NCBI GenBank assembly: GCA_018262095.1
Contig: JAGTRW010000009.1
Coordinates: 1-64,000 of the forward strand
Length of the DNA: 64,000 nucleotides
Direction: 5' to 3'
Origin: Pseudomonadota bacterium
GTDB lineage: Bacteria; Pseudomonadota; Gammaproteobacteria; Burkholderiales; Rhodocyclaceae
The position numbers were made by a program, and so were the translations under genes. Under the pieces are notes generated by a model, which saw only the letters and a list, made by a program, of their open reading frames with translations, searched no databases and was not told the DNA's origin. Shown in pieces: positions 1 through 10,236 of the stretch (position 1 is the first letter of the stretch; every line of letters begins with the position of its first letter).

Positions 1-184
1 CGGCCGGGTCGTGGTCGACGATCGCGGGAATGCGGTTGTTCGGCGAGATCCTGAGGAATTCGGGAGCGAACTGCTCGCCCTTCGAGATATTGACCGGAAC
101 GATCCGGTACGGGATCTGCGCTTCTTCGAGAAATATCGTGATCTTGTGACCGTTCGGGGTCGTCCAGTAATAAAGATCAAGCAC
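1..184 (-). CDS. Glutathione S-transferase, Nu/Ure2-like (partial, N-terminal part)
   Basis: Only the first 61 codons are inside the window; the rest runs off the left edge. The visible thioredoxin-fold half has the signature of bacterial Ure2/YfcG/YghU-type transferases: [11 protein letters not shown] near the start and [14 protein letters not shown] near the end of the visible part. In that family the TPN turn binds glutathione, and members act on organic hydroperoxides or disulfides in the cytoplasm. The start is GTG at 184, chosen because AAAGGAG lies about seven bases upstream. It follows the YciI-like gene by 26 bp on the same strand, so co-transcription is likely. No substrate can be inferred. 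Confidence 0.85.
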   Translation of the reverse strand, partial: MLDLYYWTTPNGHKITIFLEEAQIPYRIVPVNISKGEQFAPEFLRISPNNRIPAIVDHDPA

Positions 185-210
185 GTCAACACTCCTTTTT
201 TACGTTTGTC

Positions 211-537
211 CTAGATGGCCGGGGTCGTCGCCGCCACCGCGGCATTCGGCACCCAGTGTTCGGGAACCTCGCTGGCGCGCAGGCCGGGAGCCCAGGCGAT
301 GATTTCGTGGGCGGCGATTCCAGCTTGCTTGAACGGGTCCTCGTCGACCCAGCGTGCCACGTCTGCCAGCGATTCGGCACGCGCCAGGATCACGCCGCCG
401 GTGCGCGGCTCACGGCGCCCGGAGAGCAGGAAATGCCCGGCCGCGTAATGTCGGGAAAGATACTCGCGATGCGCCGCCAGATGCACTTCCACCTCGGCAA
501 GTGGGCGCAGGTAGTCAAGCAGGATCAAGTACAACAT
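211..537 (-). CDS. YciI-family (YCII domain) protein
   Basis: A 108-residue protein of the ferredoxin-like YCII family. It opens with MLYLILLDYLRP, and has a histidine-containing helix (AAHREYLSRHYAAGHFLLSG) and the DEDPF-type motif DEDPFKQAGIA typical of the family. Family members are small cytoplasmic dimers; a few are dehalogenases or domains of larger enzymes, but most have no known reaction. I chose ATG 537 rather than an upstream in-frame start because the conserved YLILLDY strand begins there and GGAG lies about nine bases before it. It precedes the glutathione S-transferase and follows the truncated aldolase by 149 bp, so it may belong to a separate small operon. Confidence 0.8.
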   Translation of the reverse strand: MLYLILLDYLRPLAEVEVHLAAHREYLSRHYAAGHFLLSGRREPRTGGVILARAESLADVARWVDEDPFKQAGIAAHEIIAWAPGLRASEVPEHWVPNAAVAATTPAI

Positions 538-686
538 GGTCTGTCTCCGTAAAAAAACGACCAATCCTCCCGGTCGGCTTCCCGCTGAGAAACGGCAGTG
601 GGAAAAATACAGTTATTGGCTGCTCAGTATGATCGCCTTGGCGCCACCGTGCACGATTGCAGCGGACAAATGCGAACTTGCAACTT

Positions 687-1103
687 TCAGCTCTGCTGCC
701 CGTAGTGGGCAAATTTTTCGAGCACGGTCGCCATTTCTCGCGCATCGAGCAGTACCGGTTCGCCGAGCTGGCAGGCGCGCCAGTATTGCTCGCAGAGCGC
801 CTCGAGTTCAACGGCCAGGTCGAGCGCCTGATCGAGGTTGCGGCCAAAGACCAGCATACCGTGGTTGGCCAGCAGACAGGCGTTGCGCTGAGCCATCGCC
901 GCCAGCGCGGCGTCGGACAGCGCTTGCGTGCCGAAGGTAGCGTAGCTCGCGCAGCGCAGCGTATCGCCGCCGAAGCGGGCGATCATGTAGTGGAAAGCCG
1001 GGATGTCGCGGCGCAGGCAGGCGAGGCTGGTAGCGAACGGCGAGTGCGCATGAACGATGGCGCCGGCCTCGCGGCGCGCGACGTAGACGTCGCGGTGAAT
1101 CAT
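687..1103 (-). CDS. N-terminally truncated class II (zinc) aldolase, FucA/AraD family
   Basis: A 138-residue reading frame that matches only the C-terminal two thirds of class II sugar-phosphate aldolases (usually about 210-220 residues). The zinc ligands are kept: H18 and H20 in VHAHSP, and H81 in ANHGMLVFG. The first 70-80 residues of the fold are missing; these normally carry the phosphate-binding loops and the catalytic glutamate. Homology begins at the initiator (IHRDVYVARREAGAIVH), so no better start was found. Its ATG overlaps the stop of the RuBisCO-like gene (ATGA), which gives translational coupling. It is either a decayed gene created by a deletion at the junction or a reduced zinc protein. 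A complete paralogue lies at 9451-10062. Confidence 0.75.
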   Translation of the reverse strand: MIHRDVYVARREAGAIVHAHSPFATSLACLRRDIPAFHYMIARFGGDTLRCASYATFGTQALSDAALAAMAQRNACLLANHGMLVFGRNLDQALDLAVELEALCEQYWRACQLGEPVLLDAREMATVLEKFAHYGQQS

Positions 1104-2410
1104 TGTGTATTGTGCCTGATCGACATGGCCAGTTCCTGGTGCTCGCGCGCGTAGTCCGCCAGCGATACGCCGGTTTTGATCGCGTCCCAGCCCTGATGCA
1201 GGCTGATCGCGCCAGCGCGCGGTCCCCCCGGGTGACCGAAAACGGCGCGGCCGGGAACGATGGCGAAATCGGTCGATCCGATATCCTGATGCAGTGGTGC
1301 CAGCGAGCCCGCCCATTGCGAGCCGCCCGGAACCGGCAATGCCGCCTTGACCGGGCATCCGGCGTCCGCCGGGCAAAGCGTGTCGCGGCAGGCCTTGACG
1401 TCGTCGAGAACGGCGCTGCGATAGGTCTTCATGCGTGCGCCCATGCCGGCGAAGATGATCGCGTCGAAACCGGCGAGCCGCTGCAGCTTGGTGATCACGC
1501 GCGAATGGACGCCGTAGTACGGCGATTTCGAGAAAGGTGCGACGAAATCGAAGTGGGCGACCAGCGGCACTTCGGTGTGCTTGCGCACCATCCGCGCCGC
1601 GGAGAGGCCGGTCGCCATGGCGTTGATCATCAGCATATTGGCGCCGTTGCGAACACCGATATCGTGCAGCTCGATCAGTCGATCGACTTCGTCGGTGATG
1701 TTGGCGAGGTAGCAGCACTTCTTGCCGGTCTTCTGCTCGGCGTCGCGCCGCGCTTCGCCGAGCAGCCGCGTGCGTTTTTCGAACGGCGACCAGGCACTGT
1801 CGAAGATCAGTTCGTCGTCCTTGGCGACGTCGAGTCCGCCCAGCCAGCTCTCGTAGGCGATATCGCGGAAGGGCTCGGGAGCCAGGCCGATATTGGGTTT
1901 GATGACGCCGAAGAAAAGCGGACGGTGGTGGACGCCGGTCCATTCGCGCAGTCCGGCGACGCCGAATTTGGGTCCTTCGAACTGTTCGAGGTAGCCGGCC
2001 GGGAAAATGATGTCGTGCAGCTTGATGGCGTGAATTCCCGGGCTGAAAAACGCGCCTTCGCCACACGCGGCGGTGATCAGGTTGGGGATCGACGCGCCGA
2101 TGTTACGGATCGGGTAGGCGATCTTGACGCGGCAGGCCCAGAGCTTGGTCCACGCCTCGATCTGGAACGGGATGCACGGCTGCGCCGGGTTGCGCTCGAC
2201 GATCAGATCGATGACCTTGGCCGCATGCCGCGGTCGCATGTCTTCGTCGACGCCGACGCGCTTCCACTGCGCCGTTGATTGCTCTTGGCAGAGGTGGGCC
2301 GCGGCCTCGGCGGGCTCGACGGTTGATTCGAAGAAATAGTCGAGGACGACGTAGTCGCTCATGTCGAGCGTTCCGGGTTCGGCAAAGAAGGCTTTTTGGT
2401 CGCTATTCAC
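1100..2410 (-). CDS. RuBisCO-like protein (form IV large-subunit fold), substrate unknown
   Basis: A 436-residue RuBisCO large-chain homologue. The active-site region reads GVIKPNIGL (K171, equivalent to Lys175 of plant RuBisCO) and GGLDVAKDDE (K197, the carbamylated lysine, with D199 and E200 as magnesium ligands). The second phosphate/lysine position is Asn173, and the loop-6 GKLEG motif is replaced by GARMK, so CO2 fixation on RuBP is not expected. Known relatives catalyse enolisation, isomerisation or decarboxylation/transcarboxylation, for example in methionine salvage and apionate catabolism. Start GTG 2410 has AAAGGA seven bases upstream; an internal ATG at 2362 lacks one. It lies 97 bp after a sugar permease gene and overlaps a truncated aldolase by 4 bp, which suggests a sugar or sugar-acid phosphate substrate. 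Confidence 0.9.
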   Translation of the reverse strand: MNSDQKAFFAEPGTLDMSDYVVLDYFFESTVEPAEAAAHLCQEQSTAQWKRVGVDEDMRPRHAAKVIDLIVERNPAQPCIPFQIEAWTKLWACRVKIAYPIRNIGASIPNLITAACGEGAFFSPGIHAIKLHDIIFPAGYLEQFEGPKFGVAGLREWTGVHHRPLFFGVIKPNIGLAPEPFRDIAYESWLGGLDVAKDDELIFDSAWSPFEKRTRLLGEARRDAEQKTGKKCCYLANITDEVDRLIELHDIGVRNGANMLMINAMATGLSAARMVRKHTEVPLVAHFDFVAPFSKSPYYGVHSRVITKLQRLAGFDAIIFAGMGARMKTYRSAVLDDVKACRDTLCPADAGCPVKAALPVPGGSQWAGSLAPLHQDIGSTDFAIVPGRAVFGHPGGPRAGAISLHQGWDAIKTGVSLADYAREHQELAMSIRHNTQ

Positions 2411-2507
2411 TGTGTTTTCCTTTCGCGATGGTCGAGTCGGTGCTTCCCGGGCGATGTCGGTCGCCAGGATGGAAGCGTCGAAGGGGGGGCGGCTTCGTGC
2501 CGCCGGC

Positions 2508-3505
2508 TTACTGGCTGGCGGTCTGCCCGGGCGCGCGGTCTGGTCGGCGAAGTCTCTTGATGAAGCCCGGAAGGCTGACGCCCTGGTTCATGATCAGCGC
2601 GACCAGGATGACGATGCCGGTGGCGATCGGGTGGTACGACGAGGGCATGTCGAGCAGGTTGAGTCCGTTGTTGATGAAGCCGACCATCACGGCGCCGATC
2701 AGCGCGCCGGCAACCGACCCGTTGCCACCCATCAGGCTGGTTCCGCCGATGACGATGGCGGTGATTACGTCGAACTCGTAGCCGGTGGCGTTCATCGCGT
2801 AGGCCTGTTGGGTGAGCGAGGCCATGACGATTCCGGCGATCGACGCGGTCACCGCCGAGATGATGTAGGCGATGATCCGAGTGCGGTCGGGATTGACGCC
2901 CGACAGCTTGGCCGCAACCTCGTTGGCGCCGACCGCGATGCACTGGCGGCCGAACACCGTGTGCTTGAGCAGGAGGTGACTAAAAACAACCAGCAGCGCC
3001 ATGAGGTAAATGGGGATCGGGATGCCCAGATACTTGTCGATGCCGATCGCCAGGAACGCTTTTGGCTGCATGATGGTGATCTGGTCGCCGTTGGAGACCA
3101 GCATGGCGATGCCGAAGAGGTAGGTCTTGGCGGCCATGGTGACGATGAACGCCGGTACGTTGAACTTGGTCGTGACGATGCCGTTGACCCAGCCGATCAG
3201 CACGCCGATGCCCAGCGTGATGGCGATGGCGAGCAGCCAGTTGAGGTCACAGACGTTCATCAGCAGATTGGCGATGATTCCGGCCAGCGCGGCGATAGTC
3301 GCCACCGACAGATCGATGCCACCGGTGATCGGCGCGTAGATGGCGCCGGTGCACATGATGCCGATCAGGCAGACCGACCACAGCACGTTGGTCAGATTGT
3401 CGATCGTCAGGAAGCGGTCCGACGCGACCGACAGCAAGGCCATCAGCAGCAGCAGGATCCAGAACAGGCGAAGATCGAGAAGCAGTTGCCGCCAATTGAA
3501 CGCTT

Positions 3506-3509
<4 letters not shown>
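2508..3509 (-). CDS. Ribose-type sugar ABC transporter permease (RbsC family), second of two
   Basis: A 333-residue inner-membrane protein of the BPD_transp_2 family with about ten hydrophobic segments. Family motifs include ITGGIDLSVATIAALAG near residue 65 and the cytoplasmic loop with VVIGGTSLMGG that contacts the ATPase. It imports a monosaccharide or derivative with the ATPase encoded just upstream. Its ATG overlaps that gene's stop by 4 bp. A short GGCGGC/GCCGCC hairpin lies just after the stop, before the RuBisCO-like gene. Because the operon has two non-identical permeases, the channel is probably a heterodimer. Confidence 0.9.
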
Positions 3510-5043
<1,534 letters not shown>

Positions 5044-5047
<4 letters not shown>

Positions 5048-6048
5048 ACGCCCTCCCTGGTCGGCATCTGTTTTTGGCGCGCCAGTTTGGCGACGCGCTG
5101 CTCGGCAAATCCCTTGTACCAGACGTCCAAAACGACGGTGACGACGATGATCCCGCCGATGACGATCGGCTGGATGTACGGCGATAACCCGAGTTTAAGG
5201 ATGCCGTTCTTGATCAGTGCCAGGAACAGCGTGCCGATCACCGTTCCCCAGATGTCGCCGATGCCGCCGGTAAACGGCGTGCCGCCGATGACGACCGAGG
5301 CGATGACGTCCATCTCCGAGCCGATGCCGAATTCGGGCATCGCGGTCATCATCCGTGCGCACAGGAAAATCGACGCCAGCGCTGCGCAAAACCCCGAGAA
5401 CATATAAACGCCGATCAGCGTGCGATCGGTGTCAATTCCGGTCAACCGCGCCGCGGTCGGGTTGGCGCCGGTGGCGTAGACGTTGCTGCCCGCCCGGGTG
5501 CGCTTGATGAAGAACTGCGTGGCCAGCGCCAGTACGAAAAAGACGATGACGACGATATAGACGGGGCCGACCGTTTCACCGAACGAGAGAAACAGCTCGT
5601 CCTGGATAAAGACGTTCTTGACGAAGCCCTGGCTGTCCTTGACTGCCGCGATCAGCGCGAGTCCGGTCAGGATGCCACGAGTCGCCAGGGTGACGATGAA
5701 TTCGGGCAGCTTGAAGTAGGTGATGAAGAAGCCGTTGAACCAGCCGATCAGGCAGCCCATCGCCAGCGCGATGGGGATGAAGATGTAGGCCGGCAGGCTG
5801 GTGTAGGAAATGAAATTGACGCAGATCATCGAGGTGATCGCGATCACCGCACCGATCGACATGTCAATTCCGGCGGTGATCAGGACCAGGGTGAAGCCGA
5901 TGGCCACGATCCCGGTCAGGGACGCTTCCTGAAGCATGGTCATCAGGTTGTCCAGCGTCAGAAAGCTTGGGTTGGCAACTGAAAGGGCGGCGCCGATGGA
6001 TATCAGCAGCCCGATCAGGATGAGTCGTCGAATAGCGCTGACCGACAC
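5044..6048 (-). CDS. Ribose-type sugar ABC transporter permease (RbsC family), first of two
   Basis: A 334-residue membrane protein of the same family as the product of 2508-3509 but clearly distinct in sequence. It carries ITAGIDMSIGAVIAITSM and VVIGGTPFTGG motifs and about ten membrane spans. Start ATG 6048 has AGGTGTCA about six bases upstream. It is separated from the binding-protein gene by 185 bp holding a strong stem-loop. It probably pairs with the second permease around a shared ATPase dimer. Confidence 0.9.
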
Positions 6049-6190
6049 GATGACACCTCCAAATTATTGTTTATGGGTAAAGCGGGTTCGCTGTCCCGGC
6101 AAGTCAAGGGCTGATTACGGGCGGCAACTTCCCCCAATGCGGCGTATCAGGAACGCTGCAATGTGGGTCAGCAATTGAATTGACGGGACC

Positions 6191-6220
6191 GGGTGACGGC
6201 GCCGGTCGGCGCCGTCACCC
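6191..6220 (-). other. Perfect 13-bp stem-loop between binding-protein and permease genes
   Basis: GGGTGACGGCGCC (6191-6203) pairs with GGCGCCGTCACCC (6208-6220) across a 4-base loop, 13 bases after the binding-protein stop. No T-run follows on the minus strand, so it is not a typical intrinsic terminator. In ABC operons such structures often protect the upstream binding-protein mRNA from 3' decay so that it is made in excess; that role is inferred. Confidence 0.7.
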
Positions 6221-6233
6221 GTCGCGGAACGCC

Positions 6234-7175
6234 TTACCAGCGATCTTCGGCCTTGATTTGGGCGACCGTGTCCTTGGTCGCAGCGAACGGCGGAACGACG
6301 ATGATCTCGGTCTTGGCGCCCTTTTTCTTGACTCCGGTCAGCAGCTCCATGGCGTACTTGGCCGCTGTTCCCCCCTGGTTGAAGGCATTGGTGTAGGCGG
6401 TGCCGGTGATCTTGCCCTGCTCGATCAGCGTCAGCGTGCTCTTCTGTCCGTTGAAACCCCAGATCTTGATCTGCCCGAGACGGCCGGCCGATTCGGCGGC
6501 GATCGTGGCGCCTTCGGCCATGTTGTCGTTGACCGCGAAGACGGCGTCGAGGTCCTTGTTGACTTGAAGGAAGCTGTTCATCACTTCGATCGCCTTGTCC
6601 TTGACCCACAGGGCGTTTTGAGCGCCAACGATCTTGATATTGGGATAGCTTTTGGCCAGAGCGGCGCGGAATCCCTTCTCACGATCGATGCCGGCCTGGG
6701 CACCGGGAGGCGACTGGATAATCGCGACGTTGCCCTTGCCGCCCAGCGATTCGCCGATTTTCTCGCCGATCAGATAACCCGAGCCGGAATCGTCCATCGT
6801 GACATTGGCCGCATGGGGCAGCAGCGTGTCGGTATTGAGCGTAATCACCGGAATGCCTTTGGCTTCGGCCTTTTTGACGCTGGCGGTGAGCGCCGCGGCG
6901 TCGGCCGGCTGCAGAATGATCGCGTTGTATCCCTGGTTGATGAGGTCGTCCATCAAGGTCACCTGGGTTTCGGCCTTCATGTTCGCGTCGTAGGCCTGGA
7001 ACGTCACATTGCTTTCCTTGAATACCTTTTCGGCACCGGAGCGCCAGGCCTGGGTCAGCGCCTGTCCGATGGACGTCGGTATGTAGCCGATCTTGTAGGC
7101 GGTCTGGGCCTGCGCTGCGCCGGTCGCCATGACCGACAGCGCGACGGAAAACAACATCGATTTTGCTCTATTCAT
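6234..7175 (-). CDS. Periplasmic sugar-binding protein of ribose-type ABC transporter (RbsB family)
   Basis: A 313-residue type I periplasmic binding protein. Residues 1-23 form a signal peptide with a cleavage site after GAAQA. The mature chain starts with YKIGYIPTSIGQALTQAWRSGAE and has the family's ILQPADAAAL and VFAVNDNMAEGA strands. It captures a sugar or related solute and delivers it to the two permeases. It opens a transport block whose remaining genes overlap one another. Upstream lies 198 bp of AT-rich spacer after the UPF0261 gene, with a weak hairpin at 7243-7259. Ligand identity cannot be read from the sequence; linkage to the RuBisCO-like gene points to the substrate of that pathway. 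Confidence 0.92.
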   Translation of the reverse strand: MNRAKSMLFSVALSVMATGAAQAQTAYKIGYIPTSIGQALTQAWRSGAEKVFKESNVTFQAYDANMKAETQVTLMDDLINQGYNAIILQPADAAALTASVKKAEAKGIPVITLNTDTLLPHAANVTMDDSGSGYLIGEKIGESLGGKGNVAIIQSPPGAQAGIDREKGFRAALAKSYPNIKIVGAQNALWVKDKAIEVMNSFLQVNKDLDAVFAVNDNMAEGATIAAESAGRLGQIKIWGFNGQKSTLTLIEQGKITGTAYTNAFNQGGTAAKYAMELLTGVKKKGAKTEIIVVPPFAATKDTVAQIKAEDRW

Positions 7176-7373
7176 GATTGACTCCGAAAAATACAGGATT
7201 CACGTCAATTCGTTCCGGTCCTGTTGGTCCCTGAAAATAATTGTGCTTGAAAAAAGCACCACTGCACCCCTGTTTTACCAATTGCGAGTATAAAATTCCT
7301 GAAAACCTTATTTTTCCTGAGTCTTGATGGCCTTCTCTTTCTATGAAAAATTAATAGAATGACGATGAAATTC

Positions 7374-8597
7374 CTATGCCAGATACCTCAATAACTCCGT
7401 CGCCGCCAGTTTGCCTAATTCGGGTTGGCTGATATTAAGATCGGCCTCGATCCATTTTATTTTCGGATCGATCCTGCTTTTTAAGCTGGTGATGAATGCC
7501 TGATCGACTTCCGGATCATGCAATGCTTTTCCCGGCGCCGATGCTTCGCAAAATCCGCGCAGCGGGATCAACACCGTGGCCGGACCGGTGCATTGGTTGA
7601 GCCGTTCGGCGATGACCTCGGCTATTTTTATGATTTCCGCGCGGAGCACTTTGAGATGAATGAGGCTTGAATTGTGCAGAACCTGCTTCCGGGTCTGCCA
7701 GTCGCTAGGAAAGCTATCAGTCCCAAAATCGGTACAGCAACTGATCATGTCGACCGCCCCCGGGACGATCACCTGCGGAATCCCAGCCTTTGCGGCAGCG
7801 AGCAAACGCCCGCTGGCCCCCGAACAGTAGCCACCGAGCACTTCCGAAGTGATTTCATGCAGCGTCATGTCGAGCGTCGCGCGGATCACCCCCTGGGCGA
7901 TGAAATCTTCCATTGCCGATCCGCCGACGCCTGTGGCGTGAAATGAAACCGTTTCAAATCCCGAATTCTGCATGGCTTGCGCGGCGGCGGTGACACTGCC
8001 GCTGGTCACCCCGAGCATCGTCGCGCCGACCACGGTATTTTCCGGCTTGATAATCGGGCCCAAGCCGTGCGCGGTCATTCCGGCGATGGCCGCTATTGCT
8101 GTGGAGATCACGCTTTTCGTAATCATGTTGATGCCCGAGATATCGGCAACCGAATGCATGATCGCGATGTCCTTGGTTCCGATAAAGGGGCCAAACAAAC
8201 GCTGACCACTGGCCATCGTCGAGAGAATCAGTTTTGGAATGCCGACCGGGAGCATTTTCATAGCGCTGGCGGCCATCAGGGTGTTTTGAATTCCCCCCAT
8301 CGAGAAGACGGCGTCAAATTCCTTGTTTTCGTACAGATCGACGATTTTTTGAGCGATGGCTTTGCTCATCAACTCGATTCTTTTCCTCTTTTCAATGTGG
8401 GCGATCTGATCCCAAGTCAGTCCGCACGAGGCAAGCACGTCCTGGCTCGTCACGTCTGGATCAATTTCCGGGTTTCGCCTGACGCCGACATCGATGAGCA
8501 GTGTATTGAGACCCCATTGCGCTATCAGCTCCTTCGCAAACGCAACTTCAACGCCTTTTGTATCCAGGGAAGCGATAATCGCAATGGTTTTCCTCAT
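7374..8597 (-). CDS. UPF0261 / Tm-1-like ATP-binding domain protein
   Basis: A 407-residue protein of the UPF0261 family, which is homologous to the N-terminal part of the tomato Tm-1 resistance protein. Visible marks are the N-terminal strand KTIAIIASLDTKGVE, GGIQNTLMAASAMK, the glycine-rich FHATGVGGSAMEDF and PLRGFCEASAPGKALHDPE. The related part of Tm-1 binds ATP; no bacterial reaction is established to my knowledge. The C-terminal TIM-barrel partner found in some relatives is absent. It starts 13 bp after the stop of the lactonase-like gene and is clearly co-transcribed. Base composition is lower in G+C than in the transporter genes. A kinase- or isomerase-like role on the imported substrate is speculation. 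Confidence 0.85.
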   Translation of the reverse strand: MRKTIAIIASLDTKGVEVAFAKELIAQWGLNTLLIDVGVRRNPEIDPDVTSQDVLASCGLTWDQIAHIEKRKRIELMSKAIAQKIVDLYENKEFDAVFSMGGIQNTLMAASAMKMLPVGIPKLILSTMASGQRLFGPFIGTKDIAIMHSVADISGINMITKSVISTAIAAIAGMTAHGLGPIIKPENTVVGATMLGVTSGSVTAAAQAMQNSGFETVSFHATGVGGSAMEDFIAQGVIRATLDMTLHEITSEVLGGYCSGASGRLLAAAKAGIPQVIVPGAVDMISCCTDFGTDSFPSDWQTRKQVLHNSSLIHLKVLRAEIIKIAEVIAERLNQCTGPATVLIPLRGFCEASAPGKALHDPEVDQAFITSLKSRIDPKIKWIEADLNISQPELGKLAATELLRYLA

Positions 8598-8610
8598 TAT
8601 GTCGACCGTC

Positions 8611-9414
8611 CTAGATCTTTTTGCCTAATACGGTTCTTTTCTTGAACAGTTCGGCCATTTGCGGTTCGTGGGTCAGCAGGATAAACGAATTGTCCTTGGC
8701 GCGCCGCTTGATGTTTTCGATGCTGCGCCACGATTCGGTAATGTTTTCGAATCTGGCTGGAGGGGTGACGGTATAGAATATTTCCGGGATCTCTTTTAGA
8801 TTGTCGTAGACGAAGAGCGCGTCGCCACAGCAGTGGTATTCACCGACTTCGGTATTGACGACGACGACTTGGTGGCCGATCGAGTGACCTGGAGTCGGGT
8901 AGACGCTGATGCCATCAATAATCGTCTGCTCGCCGTCCAGAAATTCGAAATCAACCCCTTTGAATTGAGGTTCCAAACCAAGCAAGGGGAATTCGTATGA
9001 TTTGTAATAGAGTGGGATGGGGTTCATCGCAAAATCGTATTCCTTTTTCTGGACGTAGAATTTCGCGTTGGTGAATTTTCCCATGTTATAGACATGGTCC
9101 CAGTGCAGATGTGTGAACACCACGATATCGATTTCTTCGGGCTTTATTCCAAGCTTTTCAAGTTGCTCGTGGATGGCATAGCCTTCAGGCTGATACGAGC
9201 CCGGATGATGGTATTTATGGGCGATTTCGGTGCACGACATTCCGGTGTCTATCATTATTTTTTTGCCGTTCCCTTCGACCAGAAAAACGGTGACCGGAAG
9301 CTCGGCGTAACCTTCGGCGTCATAATATTTGTGCGTGCTGTGGTGATAGACATAAGTGCCCTTGTGGGTGTGCGTATAGCCAGTGACAATGGGGCGGATG
9401 GTGTAAACGTTCAT
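8611..9414 (-). CDS. Metallo-beta-lactamase-fold hydrolase, AHL-lactonase-like
   Basis: A 267-residue dinuclear metal hydrolase. The HxHxDH motif is HLHWDH (residues 102-107), followed by H177 in TPGHSIGHQ, D198 in CCGDALF and H249 in LLTHEPQ, so all metal ligands are present. The arrangement matches N-acyl-homoserine lactonases such as AttM/BlcC, whose wider family opens lactone rings. No signal peptide is seen. Given its neighbours (sugar importer, aldolase, RuBisCO-like protein), hydrolysis of a sugar-acid lactone is a more likely job than quorum quenching; this is inference from context. It lies between the aldolase (36 bp gap) and the UPF0261 gene (13 bp gap). Confidence 0.87.
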   Translation of the reverse strand: MNVYTIRPIVTGYTHTHKGTYVYHHSTHKYYDAEGYAELPVTVFLVEGNGKKIMIDTGMSCTEIAHKYHHPGSYQPEGYAIHEQLEKLGIKPEEIDIVVFTHLHWDHVYNMGKFTNAKFYVQKKEYDFAMNPIPLYYKSYEFPLLGLEPQFKGVDFEFLDGEQTIIDGISVYPTPGHSIGHQVVVVNTEVGEYHCCGDALFVYDNLKEIPEIFYTVTPPARFENITESWRSIENIKRRAKDNSFILLTHEPQMAELFKKRTVLGKKI

Positions 9415-9450
9415 CGATGTTCCTTTTTTCGACAGTTAAAAACGTAATCG

Positions 9451-10062
9451 TTATTTGATGATGCCAATATTCCGTCCGATGGCATCGAGCCAGCAGATTT
9501 TTGCAGTCTCCTCGACCAGTTCGGCAAGCTGCTCGGCAAGAACAGCCGAGTTTCCGGTCGCGACTATTCCATGACCCTTGAGAACAAAAGCCTGTATCCC
9601 CGGATTGTTTCGCAGCAAATCGAGGATCATCGGCAGGTGATCTTTGGTCACTTCCGGCGTTTCCACATCGATGACCGGAACGGGGCAGGTCATTTTCAAT
9701 TGAGCGTGTTTGGTGATCAGCGGGATATCTCTGCCGGTGAATGACCAGGCGATCGAGTACGGCGAGTGGGTATGTACAACAGCCCCAAGATGGGCAAACT
9801 CGCGATACAGGGCACTGTGCAGAACGATCTCGCGTGTTGGCTTGAGGTTACCTTCGATGATCTTTCCGTCGAGGTCGGTTACCGCAATGGTGTCGGTGGC
9901 CGATTCGCCAAAACTGACGCCGCTTGCTTTCACCGCCATGAGTTCCTGATTGCCGACGCGGACGCTGATATTCCCACCGTTTCCTGTTTGCATTCCGGAC
10001 GTATGGGCACGCTTTGCGGCGGCGATAAAGTCATTTTTGGCGTTTTCAATCTCACCTTTCAC
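9451..10062 (-). CDS. Class II (zinc) aldolase/adducin-family aldolase, full length
   Basis: A 203-residue class II aldolase. GNGGNISVR and KASGVSFG form the N-terminal phosphate-binding region. E78 in PTREIV is the expected catalytic acid/base. H97, H99 (VHTHSP) and H164 (KGHGIVA) bind zinc. Related enzymes cleave L-fuculose-1-P, L-rhamnulose-1-P or similar phosphorylated ketoses, or act as epimerases or decarboxylases. Start GTG 10062 is preceded by AAGGAG at ideal spacing. It is the first gene of the catabolic operon, downstream of two candidate operators for the adjacent GntR-family regulator. Substrate is unknown; it could replace the damaged paralogue at the far end of the operon. Confidence 0.9.
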   Translation of the reverse strand: MKGEIENAKNDFIAAAKRAHTSGMQTGNGGNISVRVGNQELMAVKASGVSFGESATDTIAVTDLDGKIIEGNLKPTREIVLHSALYREFAHLGAVVHTHSPYSIAWSFTGRDIPLITKHAQLKMTCPVPVIDVETPEVTKDHLPMILDLLRNNPGIQAFVLKGHGIVATGNSAVLAEQLAELVEETAKICWLDAIGRNIGIIK

Positions 10063-10109
10063 TATCTGAACTCCTTGAAAATTTCATACAAACACCTCTT
10101 GATATGAGG

Positions 10110-10120
10110 AGGTCTAACAA
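10110..10120 (-). promoter_or_regulatory. Candidate FadR-type operator, proximal to aldolase operon
   Basis: TTGTTAGACCT on the minus strand matches ten of the eleven positions of the perfect palindromic site found before the regulator gene, apart from the last half-site base and one spacer variation. It lies 48 bases upstream of the aldolase start. FadR-subfamily regulators bind TNGTNNNACNA-like sites. Confidence 0.55.
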
Positions 10121-10176
10121 CATGAAAAAAAGCGATTTTTCCCCGATTACTTGAATATCTAGATCATGAAGTTTGG

Positions 10177-10187
10177 AGGTCTAACAA
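10177..10187 (-). promoter_or_regulatory. Candidate FadR-type operator, distal to aldolase operon
   Basis: A second copy of exactly the same 11-mer (TTGTTAGACCT, minus strand), 67 bp upstream of the first and with the same orientation. The identical repeat in non-coding DNA between the regulator stop and the aldolase start supports a real binding site. Confidence 0.55.
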
Positions 10188-10236
10188 CTTGCCCGAATCT
10201 ATTTTTATTATCGAAAATTAATCCGGCGTCAATTCC

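Noticed and set aside
1100-2410. A true RuBisCO for CO2 fixation
   Set aside because: The Lys177 equivalent is Asn and the loop-6 GKLEG lysine region is not conserved; no phosphoribulokinase or small subunit is nearby.
7243-7259. Hairpin GTGCTT/AAGCAC as terminator before the binding-protein gene
   Set aside because: Only a 6-bp weak stem and no T-run on the minus strand.
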